Source: CAZYYO01 sp964650965
GTDB lineage: Bacteria; Bacillota; Clostridia; Lachnospirales; Lachnospiraceae
Direction of reading: 5' to 3'
DNA length: 35,564 bases
Assembly: GCA_964650965.1 (NCBI GenBank)
Contig: CAZYYO010000019.1
Span: 1 to 35,564 of the forward strand
Shown here: positions 24,325 to 32,361 of the stretch, piece after piece
Position numbering within the stretch: position 1 is the stretch's first letter
How the letters are laid out: each line of letters opens with the position of its first letter
The notes under the pieces: model-generated
The model's database searches: none
What the model was told of the DNA's origin: nothing
The model's input: only the letters and a program-made list of their open reading frames with translations
Made by a program: the position numbers and the translations under genes

Positions 24325-27168
24325 TTACATTCTCTCAAGCAATTCGTGGAGCTTATCCTCCGCACTGTCATCATCATACATTTTATATCTCTTTTGAATT
24401 TCTTTCAACTCCTGCCGAAGTTCCCGAGGCATCTCATAGGCTAGCAGCTCCTCTAATTTTTTTGCCGCCTGTTTGGACTTGAAGTCCTCCGACAGCTTTA
24501 GAATTTCACTGATACTTTGATAGGTAAGCTCTCTGGTTAACCCGCTTTTCAGCTGCTGGATTTCCGGTTTCTTTGTCCCTCGTTTTTTCTGAAGCACTCT
24601 TTGTATCTCATGAAGCACTCCATAATATTGTTCAATCAATTCCCCGCTCTGTCCTAGAATATATCCCTGATTCTGTTCTTTTGCTGCAGTTTCATGATTT
24701 TTTGCCATTTTAGATAATGCATTGGCGCCAATATTGGCAGAGGTACTCTTTAGGCCATGCACTATAATCTCATAATTCTTCCAGTCTTTCTTCTGGCAAT
24801 ATCTGGTAATCTTCTCAATATTAGAATCACTTTCCAGAACAAATAGCTCCAACAGATTTAAATAATCATCCAGGGTGCCACTCTTGCTCTCTACCGCAGA
24901 CCTTACGTCAATTCCCTGCATAAAGATTTCTGCCAGTTCATCTTCTGTGTAGCTTGCTGGCGTAATTTCCTTATTGGTAAATTCTCTCATTTCATCCGGA
25001 ACATAGGAAATCAGCATCCGATGCAACTTCAATTTATCTACTGGTTTGGTCATATAATCGTCAAAGCCATGGGTAAGAAACATTTCCCTTGCCTCCTGAT
25101 AGGAATTGGCCGTTAATGCAATAATGATTGGGTTTTCCCCGGTTTGGGAATAATAAGACCGAATGTGTCCTACTGCCTCTACCCCATCCATTTCCGGCAT
25201 CATATGATCCATTAAAATCATATGAAAATGTTTTTGCTTCACCAGTTCAATGGCTCCTTTACCCGAATCTGATGTGGTCACCGTAAAATGGTAAGTATCC
25301 AAAAGTCCCTGGATTACCATAACATTAATTTTATTATCATCCACAATTAACACCTGATAATCCGGTGCAATAAATTGTTGGAAGTTTTCCTGCTGCTTTG
25401 GCTTTAGTGGTGCCTGGGCAATGCTTCTGTCATCTGCAATCTTCTGAGGCAGCGTAATGGTGAATGTAGTACCTTTTCCGTACTGGCTTTGTATGTCAAT
25501 ATTTCCTCCCATCAGCTCCACAAGATCCTTTGTAATTGCCAGCCCCAAGCCAGTGCCTTCCACACTTTTATTTGCGACCTGATCCACCTGTTTAAAGCTA
25601 TCAAAGATTACTGCCATATCTCCGGATTTAATTCCAATTCCTGTATCCTCAACGAGCAAGCGCATAAGCAAGCCTGCCTCTGTTCGTTGTCCACCCACGA
25701 TAAGCTTTACATAGCCCTGCTTGGTAAACTTTAAGCCATTATTGATAAGATTAATTAAAATCTGTCGCACTCTTCCTGCATCACCTGTCAGCTTACAGGG
25801 TAATGTTTCATCAATCTCATATTGTAAGGACAGTCCCTTTTCCATGGCCGGAATTTTTACCAGGCGTATAATGTCCTGAATAAATTCTGTCAGGTAATAG
25901 TCTTCCTCTACCAACTCCATCTTGTGTGCTTCCATCTTAGAGAAATCAAGAATGTCATTAATAATCCCCAGAAGACTAAGGGATGCTTTCTTCACCGTAC
26001 AAGCCATATCATATACCTTTCTTCCACGGCTCTCTTCAATAATCAATTCGCTCATTCCAATAATGGCATTCATTGGCGTACGTATTTCATGGCTCATATT
26101 AGCAAGGAATTCGCTCTTAGCCTTATTGGCTTCATCTGCCTTAGAACGTTCCTCCTTTACCCGTGCCATCATCTCATAAGTCTCTGTCATGTCATTGATT
26201 AGAATTGCATAACCAATCATTTTATTGGATGGGTCAAGGATTTCCCCTCTGGTTCCCTGATAATAGTGTCCTTGATATTGAAATTCTGTACGCTCCTTAT
26301 CCGGTTCAAAAAATCCCGGAATCGATTTTATTTTATATAAATCCTGTCCCATATATAACGATAATTCCGGCAATAATCGCTCTGCTGACGCATTATAATC
26401 AATCACTCTTCCATATTCGTCCAAGGTTATAACACTTCCATCGATGGCATCTAATGCCGTCTTAGCTGCGATACTTGCTACATCCAGCCCCTGATTTCTC
26501 CATTTAGAAAAGGTCATGAAGCATAACAGCAGGGAAGCCACCAGCATCGCCGGATTATAGGTATCCCCAATGAGACCTGCTCCAAAAAGTGCCAGTGTAA
26601 TAAAGGGCAAAAGGAAGGCACCAGAAAGCTTTATCAATTCAATCTGCTGCTTTCGATTGTCCGATTTCATGACAGCATATCCAATCATTCCCAAACAAAT
26701 CAGCCAGGGCATAGAAATAACAACACACCAGAACAGCACTCCGCAAAAACCCAGCTGAACCACCATATGAGGATACATTCCATCAGAAACAAAATCAATC
26801 ACACGATAAAACCAATGCAGTCTGTGATCCAGAAAATGTTCCACCACAAACAACGTATCCGCAATAGACATAAAGCATAGCAGCCACACCGGAACGGTTA
26901 GATCACAAAAATATCCCACAAAAGCTGTCATACTCACCATAAATACAGCTCCACCAATGCATTCAATTCCTTTGCCGGCCATTGCCACATCCATGGTTCC
27001 CCGGGCGGTCATCTCCAGAAGCATACCAATATCATAGATGGTAACCCCAAAAATGGCATAGGTAATATATCTCTGCTGCAGCCTAAGTTCCCGATTCAGC
27101 ATAACAAATAAAGCAAAGAAACATAATGCGATTGTACCGCTTTGTATTACAACGAATAGGTATGTCAT
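24325..27168 (-). CDS. 7TM-PAS hybrid histidine kinase with receiver, Hpt and a C-terminal helical module
   Basis: In 947 residues the order is: seven membrane helices (1-220), a PAS-like domain (230-330), HisKA with H360 in FLANMSHEIRTP, ATPase (N box NLINNGLKF, DTGIGI, EGTGLGL), a receiver with D654 in ILMDHMMPEMDG, an Hpt domain with H804 in IIVHGLKSTSANIG, and a 60-residue helical tail. It can carry out a full four-step relay alone and pass phosphate to the receiver encoded next. The tail matches the module in the protein at 23377. It starts behind AGAAGGA, 18 bases after the CapA-like gene. Confidence 0.94.
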   Translation of the reverse strand: MTYLFVVIQSGTIALCFFALFVMLNRELRLQQRYITYAIFGVTIYDIGMLLEMTARGTMDVAMAGKGIECIGGAVFMVSMTAFVGYFCDLTVPVWLLCFMSIADTLFVVEHFLDHRLHWFYRVIDFVSDGMYPHMVVQLGFCGVLFWCVVISMPWLICLGMIGYAVMKSDNRKQQIELIKLSGAFLLPFITLALFGAGLIGDTYNPAMLVASLLLCFMTFSKWRNQGLDVASIAAKTALDAIDGSVITLDEYGRVIDYNASAERLLPELSLYMGQDLYKIKSIPGFFEPDKERTEFQYQGHYYQGTRGEILDPSNKMIGYAILINDMTETYEMMARVKEERSKADEANKAKSEFLANMSHEIRTPMNAIIGMSELIIEESRGRKVYDMACTVKKASLSLLGIINDILDFSKMEAHKMELVEEDYYLTEFIQDIIRLVKIPAMEKGLSLQYEIDETLPCKLTGDAGRVRQILINLINNGLKFTKQGYVKLIVGGQRTEAGLLMRLLVEDTGIGIKSGDMAVIFDSFKQVDQVANKSVEGTGLGLAITKDLVELMGGNIDIQSQYGKGTTFTITLPQKIADDRSIAQAPLKPKQQENFQQFIAPDYQVLIVDDNKINVMVIQGLLDTYHFTVTTSDSGKGAIELVKQKHFHMILMDHMMPEMDGVEAVGHIRSYYSQTGENPIIIALTANSYQEAREMFLTHGFDDYMTKPVDKLKLHRMLISYVPDEMREFTNKEITPASYTEDELAEIFMQGIDVRSAVESKSGTLDDYLNLLELFVLESDSNIEKITRYCQKKDWKNYEIIVHGLKSTSANIGANALSKMAKNHETAAKEQNQGYILGQSGELIEQYYGVLHEIQRVLQKKRGTKKPEIQQLKSGLTRELTYQSISEILKLSEDFKSKQAAKKLEELLAYEMPRELRQELKEIQKRYKMYDDDSAEDKLHELLERM

Positions 27169-27186
27169 AGCAATCCTTCTTTCGTA

Positions 27187-28308
27187 TTATCTACTGGTAA
27201 CCACTCCATTTTCATCAATGGCTACGGTACTTGAGATGCTCTCTAAATAAGTATAGATACTTTGCGCCTGTTCTCCTGTTACCTCGTGGGTATATGCACC
27301 TTCTGCGGAAGCTGGAAGCAGGCGAACCACAACCGTTCCATCAGCAGCAATGGTAAATTCAACTGCAGTTGTTCGAGCAATTGCCTGATTAAAAATAAAA
27401 TTGCCCAGGCTATAAAAAATAGGCTTCCCATTGTAGTATTCCATTCCCTGAAGTACGTGGGGATGTGCTCCAATGACTGCATCTGCTCCTGCATCTATAA
27501 ATTGATGTGCCATAGCTTGCTGATAGCTTGTAAGAACATCGGTATGCTCTGTTCCCCAATGTACACTTACATAAACATAGTCGCATTGGGTTCTGGCTTG
27601 TTCAATGGCTGCAATCAGCTTGGTTGGATCATAGGTGGTAAATACTCCTGGTTGGCTATTTTCCACATTCCAAGACCCTACTGGTATTACTCTGGATGCA
27701 GCAAGAAATCCGAATTTCTTGCCATTTACTTCCTTTACAATTAATTTAGATGCTTCCTCTAAACTATTTCCTGCACCGGTATAAGCAATTCCTGCACCAT
27801 CTAAGGTGGAAAAGGTATCTGCAAGTGCATCCTTGCCATAGTCAAGAACATGATTATTTGCCAGTCCTGCAATATCCACGCCCATTTGCTGAAGCAGTGT
27901 TACATAGGAAGGATTCACGCGAAACGTATACTGCTTGTCCGGCGCCTGGGTTCCACGAGTACTGTAGGGGAACTCATTATTAATCATAAGAATATCGCTT
28001 TGATTTAACGTGTCTATCATGTTCTGTGACAGCACACCGTTTATGCCTTTCTTATCGTAATTATTCAACACATAATTGCTGAAAAGAACATCCCCTGTAA
28101 AGACAACGGTTGTGGGCTGTACTTCCTGCATGACCTGTGTATCTTCTGTATCTTTTGTAGTTTCTGTCTCCTGGGATGCCTCTTGTTCCTGCTTCTTCTC
28201 TGCCTCTTTCTCTGCTTTTCCTTTGGAAACAGACATTGCAATTCCACTTCCAATCAATAGCCCGCCTACAATGCACAATACAATAACGATGATTCTACTT
28301 CTCTTCAT
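27187..28308 (-). CDS. CapA-family (poly-gamma-glutamate capsule type) metallophosphatase-like protein
   Basis: The 373-residue protein has an N-terminal membrane anchor (about residues 4-27), a charged low-complexity linker rich in E, K, Q and T (30-60), and a CapA domain: VVFTGDVLFSNYV, MINNEFPYS, IAGLANNHVLDYG, YVYVSVHWGTEH, GADAVIGAHPHVLQG and IFYSLGNFIFN. These are calcineurin-like metal motifs; the domain sits outside the membrane. No other cap genes are here, so capsule synthesis is not indicated. It precedes the hybrid kinase by 18 bases and may be cotranscribed. GAGGAG and a strong promoter lie upstream. Confidence 0.9.
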   Translation of the reverse strand: MKRSRIIVIVLCIVGGLLIGSGIAMSVSKGKAEKEAEKKQEQEASQETETTKDTEDTQVMQEVQPTTVVFTGDVLFSNYVLNNYDKKGINGVLSQNMIDTLNQSDILMINNEFPYSTRGTQAPDKQYTFRVNPSYVTLLQQMGVDIAGLANNHVLDYGKDALADTFSTLDGAGIAYTGAGNSLEEASKLIVKEVNGKKFGFLAASRVIPVGSWNVENSQPGVFTTYDPTKLIAAIEQARTQCDYVYVSVHWGTEHTDVLTSYQQAMAHQFIDAGADAVIGAHPHVLQGMEYYNGKPIFYSLGNFIFNQAIARTTAVEFTIAADGTVVVRLLPASAEGAYTHEVTGEQAQSIYTYLESISSTVAIDENGVVTSR

Positions 28309-28376
28309 ATGACTCCTCAGTTCTTTGGCTTGTTATTGCCTCTTTATTACATAATCCCAAGCTCAATAATAACTTT

Positions 28377-28428
28377 ATTATAGTTCATAAGAATGCGATT
28401 TGCAATTTACATATGAAAATGATAGACT
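28377..28428. promoter_or_regulatory. Divergent promoter pair sharing one palindromic -35 hexamer
   Basis: TTGCAA at 28400-28405 is its own reverse complement. On the minus strand it is followed after 17 bases by a perfect TATAAT (28382-28377), facing the CapA-like gene. On the plus strand it is followed after 17 bases by TAGACT (28423-28428), facing the ECF gene. Only one polymerase could bind at a time. Confidence 0.6.
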
Positions 28429-28460
28429 GTTAAACCAAAAGAAAAAAGGAAAAGAGATTT

Positions 28461-29024
28461 ATGATGAAAAACACAAAGAAATTAGTTTTAACTGCTTTAT
28501 TATGTGCATTCACCTGCGTTGCAACCATGGTGATTAAGGTTCCCACTCCCACGATGGGATATATTCATCCAGGAGATGCACTGGTACTTTTATGTGGTAT
28601 TTTATTAGGACCTGTTGCAGGTGGTTTGGCAGCTGGGGTAGGCTCCATGTTTGCAGACATTTTCAGCGGATATCTGTCCTATGCTCCTGCAACACTTATT
28701 ATTAAAGCGGTAACTGCAATGATTGCCGGCTTTATTACCAACCATCTGTTGAAGCTGTGGAAAAGCAAAAAAATGTCTTCCATTGCTGTGATTGCCGGAG
28801 GAACCTGTGGTGAATTATTTATGGTGCTTGGATACTTTGTATTTGAAATCTTCTTAATGGCTGTGACCACTGGTGATGGCTTTACAACTGCAGCACTTAC
28901 CGCCGGTATCGCCAGTGCCGGAAGCGGTATTCCATTTAATCTGGTGCAGGGTATCTTCGGCGTTGTGATTGCTGCCGTCTTATACCCATTGATTCGAAAG
29001 CTGAATTTTACGGAGGAAGAGTAA
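28461..29024 (+). CDS. ECF transporter substrate-binding (S) component
   Basis: The 187-residue protein has about six membrane helices. The N-terminal KKLVLTALLCAFTCVATM carries the A-x3-A type helix used by S components to dock on the EcfT subunit. VPTPTMGYIHPGDALVLLCGILLGPVAGGLAAGVGSMFADIF is characteristic of vitamin-type S components of the DUF3816 group. The vitamin cannot be assigned, and I saw no riboswitch in the 150-base leader. EcfA and EcfT are not in the window, so it would use a shared module. The next gene starts directly after its stop. An AAAAGGAAAAGAG stretch provides the ribosome site. Confidence 0.88.
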   Translation: MMKNTKKLVLTALLCAFTCVATMVIKVPTPTMGYIHPGDALVLLCGILLGPVAGGLAAGVGSMFADIFSGYLSYAPATLIIKAVTAMIAGFITNHLLKLWKSKKMSSIAVIAGGTCGELFMVLGYFVFEIFLMAVTTGDGFTTAALTAGIASAGSGIPFNLVQGIFGVVIAAVLYPLIRKLNFTEEE

Positions 29025-29231
29025 ATGGAGGAATTGAACTGGAAGTTGAATCAAGCTCCACTTCCAAAAGATCCCGTAATGCTGCTTAGTGTTATTAACA
29101 CAGCACTACGGGACCATTATGAAAGTCTTGATGAACTTGTTTGGGATAATCAATTAGACAGAGAACGTCTCATTCAGACTCTTGACATGATTGATTATCA
29201 GTATGAGTCAGAGATCAACCAGTTTCGTTGA
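29025..29231 (+). CDS. DUF4250 small protein
   Basis: The 68-residue protein carries LPKDPVMLLSVINTALRDHYESLDEL and a C-terminal YQYESEINQFR, the pattern I recall for DUF4250, a small family common in Firmicutes and of unknown function. The ATG follows the TAA of the ECF gene with no gap, and the GGAGG-like ribosome site lies inside the end of that gene, so translation is coupled. It ends 15 bases from the convergent GH2 stop, with no clear terminator between them. Confidence 0.85.
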   Translation: MEELNWKLNQAPLPKDPVMLLSVINTALRDHYESLDELVWDNQLDRERLIQTLDMIDYQYESEINQFR

Positions 29232-29246
29232 TGCTCTGGCTTATTC

Positions 29247-31685
29247 TTATTTTGCCTGAATTTCCACCGTTACCGGTTCTCCTACTTCTGTAGAGAAGCT
29301 TACACGAATCATACCTTCCCCTGTAGCTCGAATGGCAGCCTCTGCCCTTCCCTCAAAGGTGGAAATGGTGGTATCGAAATAATTCTCCTCACTCTTAGGA
29401 GCAGCACTTCCGAAGCCTACAACCTCTCCAGGTCCATCTACTGCAATGGTAATCTGGCGGCTTTGGTCTGGATTTAAGGTACCCTTGGCATCTCTTAATG
29501 CCACTTCTACGAAAGCAATGTCGCTGCCATCTGCTGTAATCTCATTGAAATCACAGTATGCTGTAAGCATGCTGGCTTCTGCTGTGGCAATTCCATCATG
29601 CTCTCCTTCCTGTCCATTGGTATAGGCAATCACTTCTACCACGCCTGGCTGATAGATCGTTTCAAAGCTTACCAAGCCCTTCTTATCTTCTCCAACCTTC
29701 TTTCGCTCTATGGTCTCGCCATTGATTAGAAGTTCTGCTTCCTCTGCAAGTGTATACACTTCTACCGTAATGGGTCGGTTCTCATAGCCTTCCCAGGTCC
29801 AGCTTCTTACTGCATCTGTCATACTCCACTGAGACAGATTCCGCTTCTGTCCATGGTACTTTGGTGGGCAAACTGCAATGTATGGCTTACTTCTCAGTCC
29901 CCAGATAATTTCTCTCCAATAAGAGGTAGGTCTTCTATCTCCAATCAAATTAATATCGCCACAATATGCAGCCTTATATGGATAAGGAGAATACATTGCC
30001 GAGCCACCCTCTTCTCCATAGGTAGCTCCGCCAATGCCATTTTCTCCCAGATAATCCCATGCTGTCCAGTCAAAATCTCCAATAACATAAGGGAGCTTCT
30101 CAACCAACTCCCAGTTCACATCCAAATCTCCCGGATTGGTTTCAGAGCCTACAATGATGCGGTTCTTATAAGTCTGACCATCCATCTCATAACGTCCTGC
30201 TGCATAGTTATATCCTACAATATCTACCTGAGCCGAAGCCTCCTCAATGGTTGCTCCAATCTGGGGGCTCATGGTAATCATTTTCATCATCTCACCTAGA
30301 TTGTTCATCATGGTGTTGATTTCGCCACCTTCTTCTTGCTCCGGCTGTCCTGCAGCACCTGCCATCTGCTTAAGCACACTCATAGCACTTAATAAGAGAT
30401 TCATGCTGTTGGTGACATAACGGGAATCATCTAAGGAGCGGATCTTATCTGCCAGCTTCTTACCAAACTGTGTATCGAATTTATTTCCAGTCTCCGGGAT
30501 CTCATTTCCAATGGAATACATGATAACAGAAGGATGATTATAATCCTTATTTACCAAACTGGTAATATCATGCTCCCACCACTGGGAAGCATTCATTCCG
30601 TAATCAAAGGGAACCTTGGTAGTGGTCCATACATCCGAATACTCATCCATAACATACATGCCAAGACGGTCACAAGCTTCTAGCATATGGCGGCTGATAG
30701 GATAATGAGAGCTTCGAATGGCATTAAAGCCTGCGGCCTTAAGACCAGCCACCTTACGGTCTGCTGCTGCAGGATAGTCCTTAGTTCCCAGAATTCCGTA
30801 ATCATGATGAACACAGCCGCCTCGTAATTTTACCGTCTTGCCATTGATTTGCAGTCCTCTCTTAGGATCCAAGCTCATGGTACGAATTCCAAAGCTTCCA
30901 GTCTCCTCATCTACGATACCATCGCCTTCCTTAATATAGGCACGATAGGTATACAGATATGGGTGATTCTCATCCCACAGCTGAGGCATGTTCACATATA
31001 ACGGCTGACGATAGGACTGACATCCAGCCTGAAGAATAGTAATTGGCATTTCATTATCTGCTACCTTCTCTCCAGCAGCATCCATCAGTTCTATTCCAAA
31101 GCGAATATCCCGTACCCCATGACCTGTATATACAATCTGTGCCTGAGCACGAAGAACCGCCTGATTGTCCTGCACCAGCTCAGTAGCCAGATGGATTCCC
31201 TGGGGTGCCAGATGAAGCGGAGGTGCAATCATAAGATTTACATCCCGATAGATTCCGCCGCCAGTATACCATCTTCCACTGGGAACACCATTTTTCACAA
31301 CTACCTTGATTTCGTTATCTGCCCCAAATTTAAGGAATCGGGTAATATCCAGATAGAAGTCGCTGTATCCATAAGGACACTGTCCTGCAAATGCATCATT
31401 TACATATACAAATGCATTCTGATACACTCCTTCAAATTCCAGGATAACATCCTGGCCTGCATCTTCTTCCTTCACAGAAAGTGTCCGCTCATACACATAG
31501 TTGTCCTCGTGGAAAAATCCGTTTCCCGGGCCGTTAGGTTCCTGGGGATTTCGCTCTGTCTCTACCGACGCATCATGGGGCAGCCGCACACATCTTGGCT
31601 TGTCGCCACCTCCCATTAATGCACTTAACGCTCCTCCGTCCCCAACGGAAAATCGCCAGTCATTGTTTAACTTTACCTTCTTCAT
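29247..31685 (-). CDS. Glycoside hydrolase family 2 (beta-galactosidase-like)
   Basis: The 812-residue protein has the GH2 order: N-terminal sugar-binding jelly roll (WRFSVGDGG to about residue 180, with RLPHDA and WYTGGGIYRDVNL), an Ig-like domain, a TIM barrel with AIRSSHYP and the acid/base Glu in MYSIGNEIPE, the probable nucleophile in IIVGSETNPG, then C-terminal Ig-like domains (DUF4982-like, with ITADGSDIAFVEVALRDAKG). It lacks a signal peptide, so it acts on imported sugars. Substrate could be a beta-galactoside or beta-glucuronide. A frame opens at 31715, but AGGAGG seven bases before 31685 fixes the start. Confidence 0.92.
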   Translation of the reverse strand: MKKVKLNNDWRFSVGDGGALSALMGGGDKPRCVRLPHDASVETERNPQEPNGPGNGFFHEDNYVYERTLSVKEEDAGQDVILEFEGVYQNAFVYVNDAFAGQCPYGYSDFYLDITRFLKFGADNEIKVVVKNGVPSGRWYTGGGIYRDVNLMIAPPLHLAPQGIHLATELVQDNQAVLRAQAQIVYTGHGVRDIRFGIELMDAAGEKVADNEMPITILQAGCQSYRQPLYVNMPQLWDENHPYLYTYRAYIKEGDGIVDEETGSFGIRTMSLDPKRGLQINGKTVKLRGGCVHHDYGILGTKDYPAAADRKVAGLKAAGFNAIRSSHYPISRHMLEACDRLGMYVMDEYSDVWTTTKVPFDYGMNASQWWEHDITSLVNKDYNHPSVIMYSIGNEIPETGNKFDTQFGKKLADKIRSLDDSRYVTNSMNLLLSAMSVLKQMAGAAGQPEQEEGGEINTMMNNLGEMMKMITMSPQIGATIEEASAQVDIVGYNYAAGRYEMDGQTYKNRIIVGSETNPGDLDVNWELVEKLPYVIGDFDWTAWDYLGENGIGGATYGEEGGSAMYSPYPYKAAYCGDINLIGDRRPTSYWREIIWGLRSKPYIAVCPPKYHGQKRNLSQWSMTDAVRSWTWEGYENRPITVEVYTLAEEAELLINGETIERKKVGEDKKGLVSFETIYQPGVVEVIAYTNGQEGEHDGIATAEASMLTAYCDFNEITADGSDIAFVEVALRDAKGTLNPDQSRQITIAVDGPGEVVGFGSAAPKSEENYFDTTISTFEGRAEAAIRATGEGMIRVSFSTEVGEPVTVEIQAK

Positions 31686-31721
31686 TGTAATACCTCCTCC
31701 TCGTATTAGTTGCATAAGAAG

Positions 31722-31730
31722 ATTATACCA
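31722..31730 (-). promoter_or_regulatory. Extended -10 promoter of the GH2 gene
   Basis: The minus strand reads TGGTATAAT, a perfect -10 with the TGN extension, 36 bases before the start codon. No good -35 is present at normal spacing, which extended -10 promoters tolerate. Confidence 0.6.
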
Positions 31731-31771
31731 TTGAATGATGGATAAAATTGTTAAATAAAAATGAAGAAAAC

Positions 31772-31797
31772 CTGGAGCGTGTGCCCCAGATTTTTTT
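31772..31797 (+). terminator. Orphan rho-independent terminator
   Basis: CTGGAGC-GTGT-GCCCCAG (one mismatch) is followed by ATTTTTTT on the plus strand. No plus-strand gene ends here. On the minus strand the stem has a G-T pair instead and is followed by GTTTTCTTC, so it could also end a leftward transcript from the tandem repeats. Confidence 0.6.
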
Positions 31798-31822
31798 ATA
31801 TGCTTGTTATTTTATACTTGTT

Positions 31823-32089
31823 GCCTTAAGCTTCTTGGGGGATATAATCCTTATCCTTCACATATCCCCAAATCATGCCTTCTCACGAGTCTGGGCTTAC
31901 CTTCTATTTACTTACTTTGGAGGATTTCCTGCTATATTTTCCCGCCTGCCCCAGGGTGCCTAAGCTTCTTTGGGGATATATATCCTTAAGTATCACACAT
32001 CCCCCAATCAAGTCTTCTCGCTGGTCTGGACTTGCCTTCTGCATGCTTACTTTGGGGGATTTTCAGCTATATTCTTCCGCCTCCCCCAG
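31823..32089. repeat. Two tandem diverged copies of a ~133-bp hairpin-rich element
   Basis: Copy 1 is 31823-31954 and copy 2 is 31958-32089, aligned at an offset of 134-135 bases with roughly three quarters identity by eye. Shared blocks include AAGCTTCTT, the GGGGATAT and ATCCCC runs, TCTGG.CTT.CCTTCT, CTTACTTTGG.GGATTT, GCTATATT and CGCCT.CCCCAG. Each copy has four G- or C-runs in the order G, C, G, C that can pair in more than one way, and a small central hairpin. Confidence 0.85.
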
Positions 32090-32190
32090 CATACTGCTAA
32101 TTTCTATTCCTCCATTCACTGACATGCTATCTGTAATACCATGATGCACAAAATAGCCTAGTACCATTTGCAATTCCTTGGCGCACAATA

Positions 32191-32220
32191 GCCTGGCACC
32201 ATCATCCGATAGTGCCAGGC
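32191..32220. repeat. Perfect 9-bp inverted repeat without a T-run
   Basis: GCCTGGCAC and GTGCCAGGC are separated by 12 bases. Neither strand has a T-run after the stem, so it is not a normal terminator. It lies about 100 bases right of the tandem element and 90 bases left of the TetR promoter. Confidence 0.6.
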
Positions 32221-32280
32221 CAAAGCTAACGTATGCAACCATATGGAAATAGATCATTTCATTTCGATAAATTATTTCAT

Positions 32281-32309
32281 TTGACAGTGCTTCTTTTCAA
32301 TGTTATGTT
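32281..32309 (+). promoter_or_regulatory. Sigma-A promoter of the TetR-type gene
   Basis: A perfect TTGACA (32281-32286), a 17-base spacer and TATGTT (32304-32309) lie 52 bases before the start codon. Two copies of ATTTCATTT, 18 bases apart (32256 and 32274), precede and touch the -35 box. Confidence 0.8.
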
Positions 32310-32312
32310 AAA

Positions 32313-32333
32313 TACAGTGATGTATCACTTGTA
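32313..32333. promoter_or_regulatory. Candidate TetR operator
   Basis: AGTGAT-GT-ATCACT (32316-32329) is a perfect palindrome, extended by TAC on the left and (T)GTA on the right. It lies just after the -10 box, at the expected transcription start, a classic site for self-repression by the TetR-type protein encoded next. Confidence 0.6.
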
Positions 32334-32361
32334 ACGTCAGTAAAAACACAAGGAGCAGAAT

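Larger units (their letters stand above)
31686..32361. other. 676-base non-coding region with promoters, hairpins and a tandem repeat
   Basis: This is the only long gap without a supported gene. From left to right it holds the GH2 promoter, an orphan terminator, two tandem copies of a hairpin-rich element, a separate perfect hairpin, and the promoter and operator of the TetR-type gene. Short open frames cross it on both strands, but none has a ribosome site plus a recognisable protein. Confidence 0.8.

Noticed and set aside
28309..28460. Possible vitamin riboswitch before the ECF transporter gene
   Set aside because: The leader after the predicted start site is only about 25-30 bases and the rest is promoter; no conserved thiamine, riboflavin or cobalamin motif was seen.
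31748..32144. Overlapping plus-strand open frames across the tandem repeat
   Set aside because: They overlap one another, have no ribosome sites, and the repeat diverges with single-base gaps and without codon-like substitution, which fits non-coding DNA.
32063..32257. 64-codon open frame on the minus strand
   Set aside because: It crosses the perfect hairpin at 32191-32220 and the edge of the tandem repeat, has no ribosome site and no recognisable pattern, and the frame does not continue through the second repeat copy.
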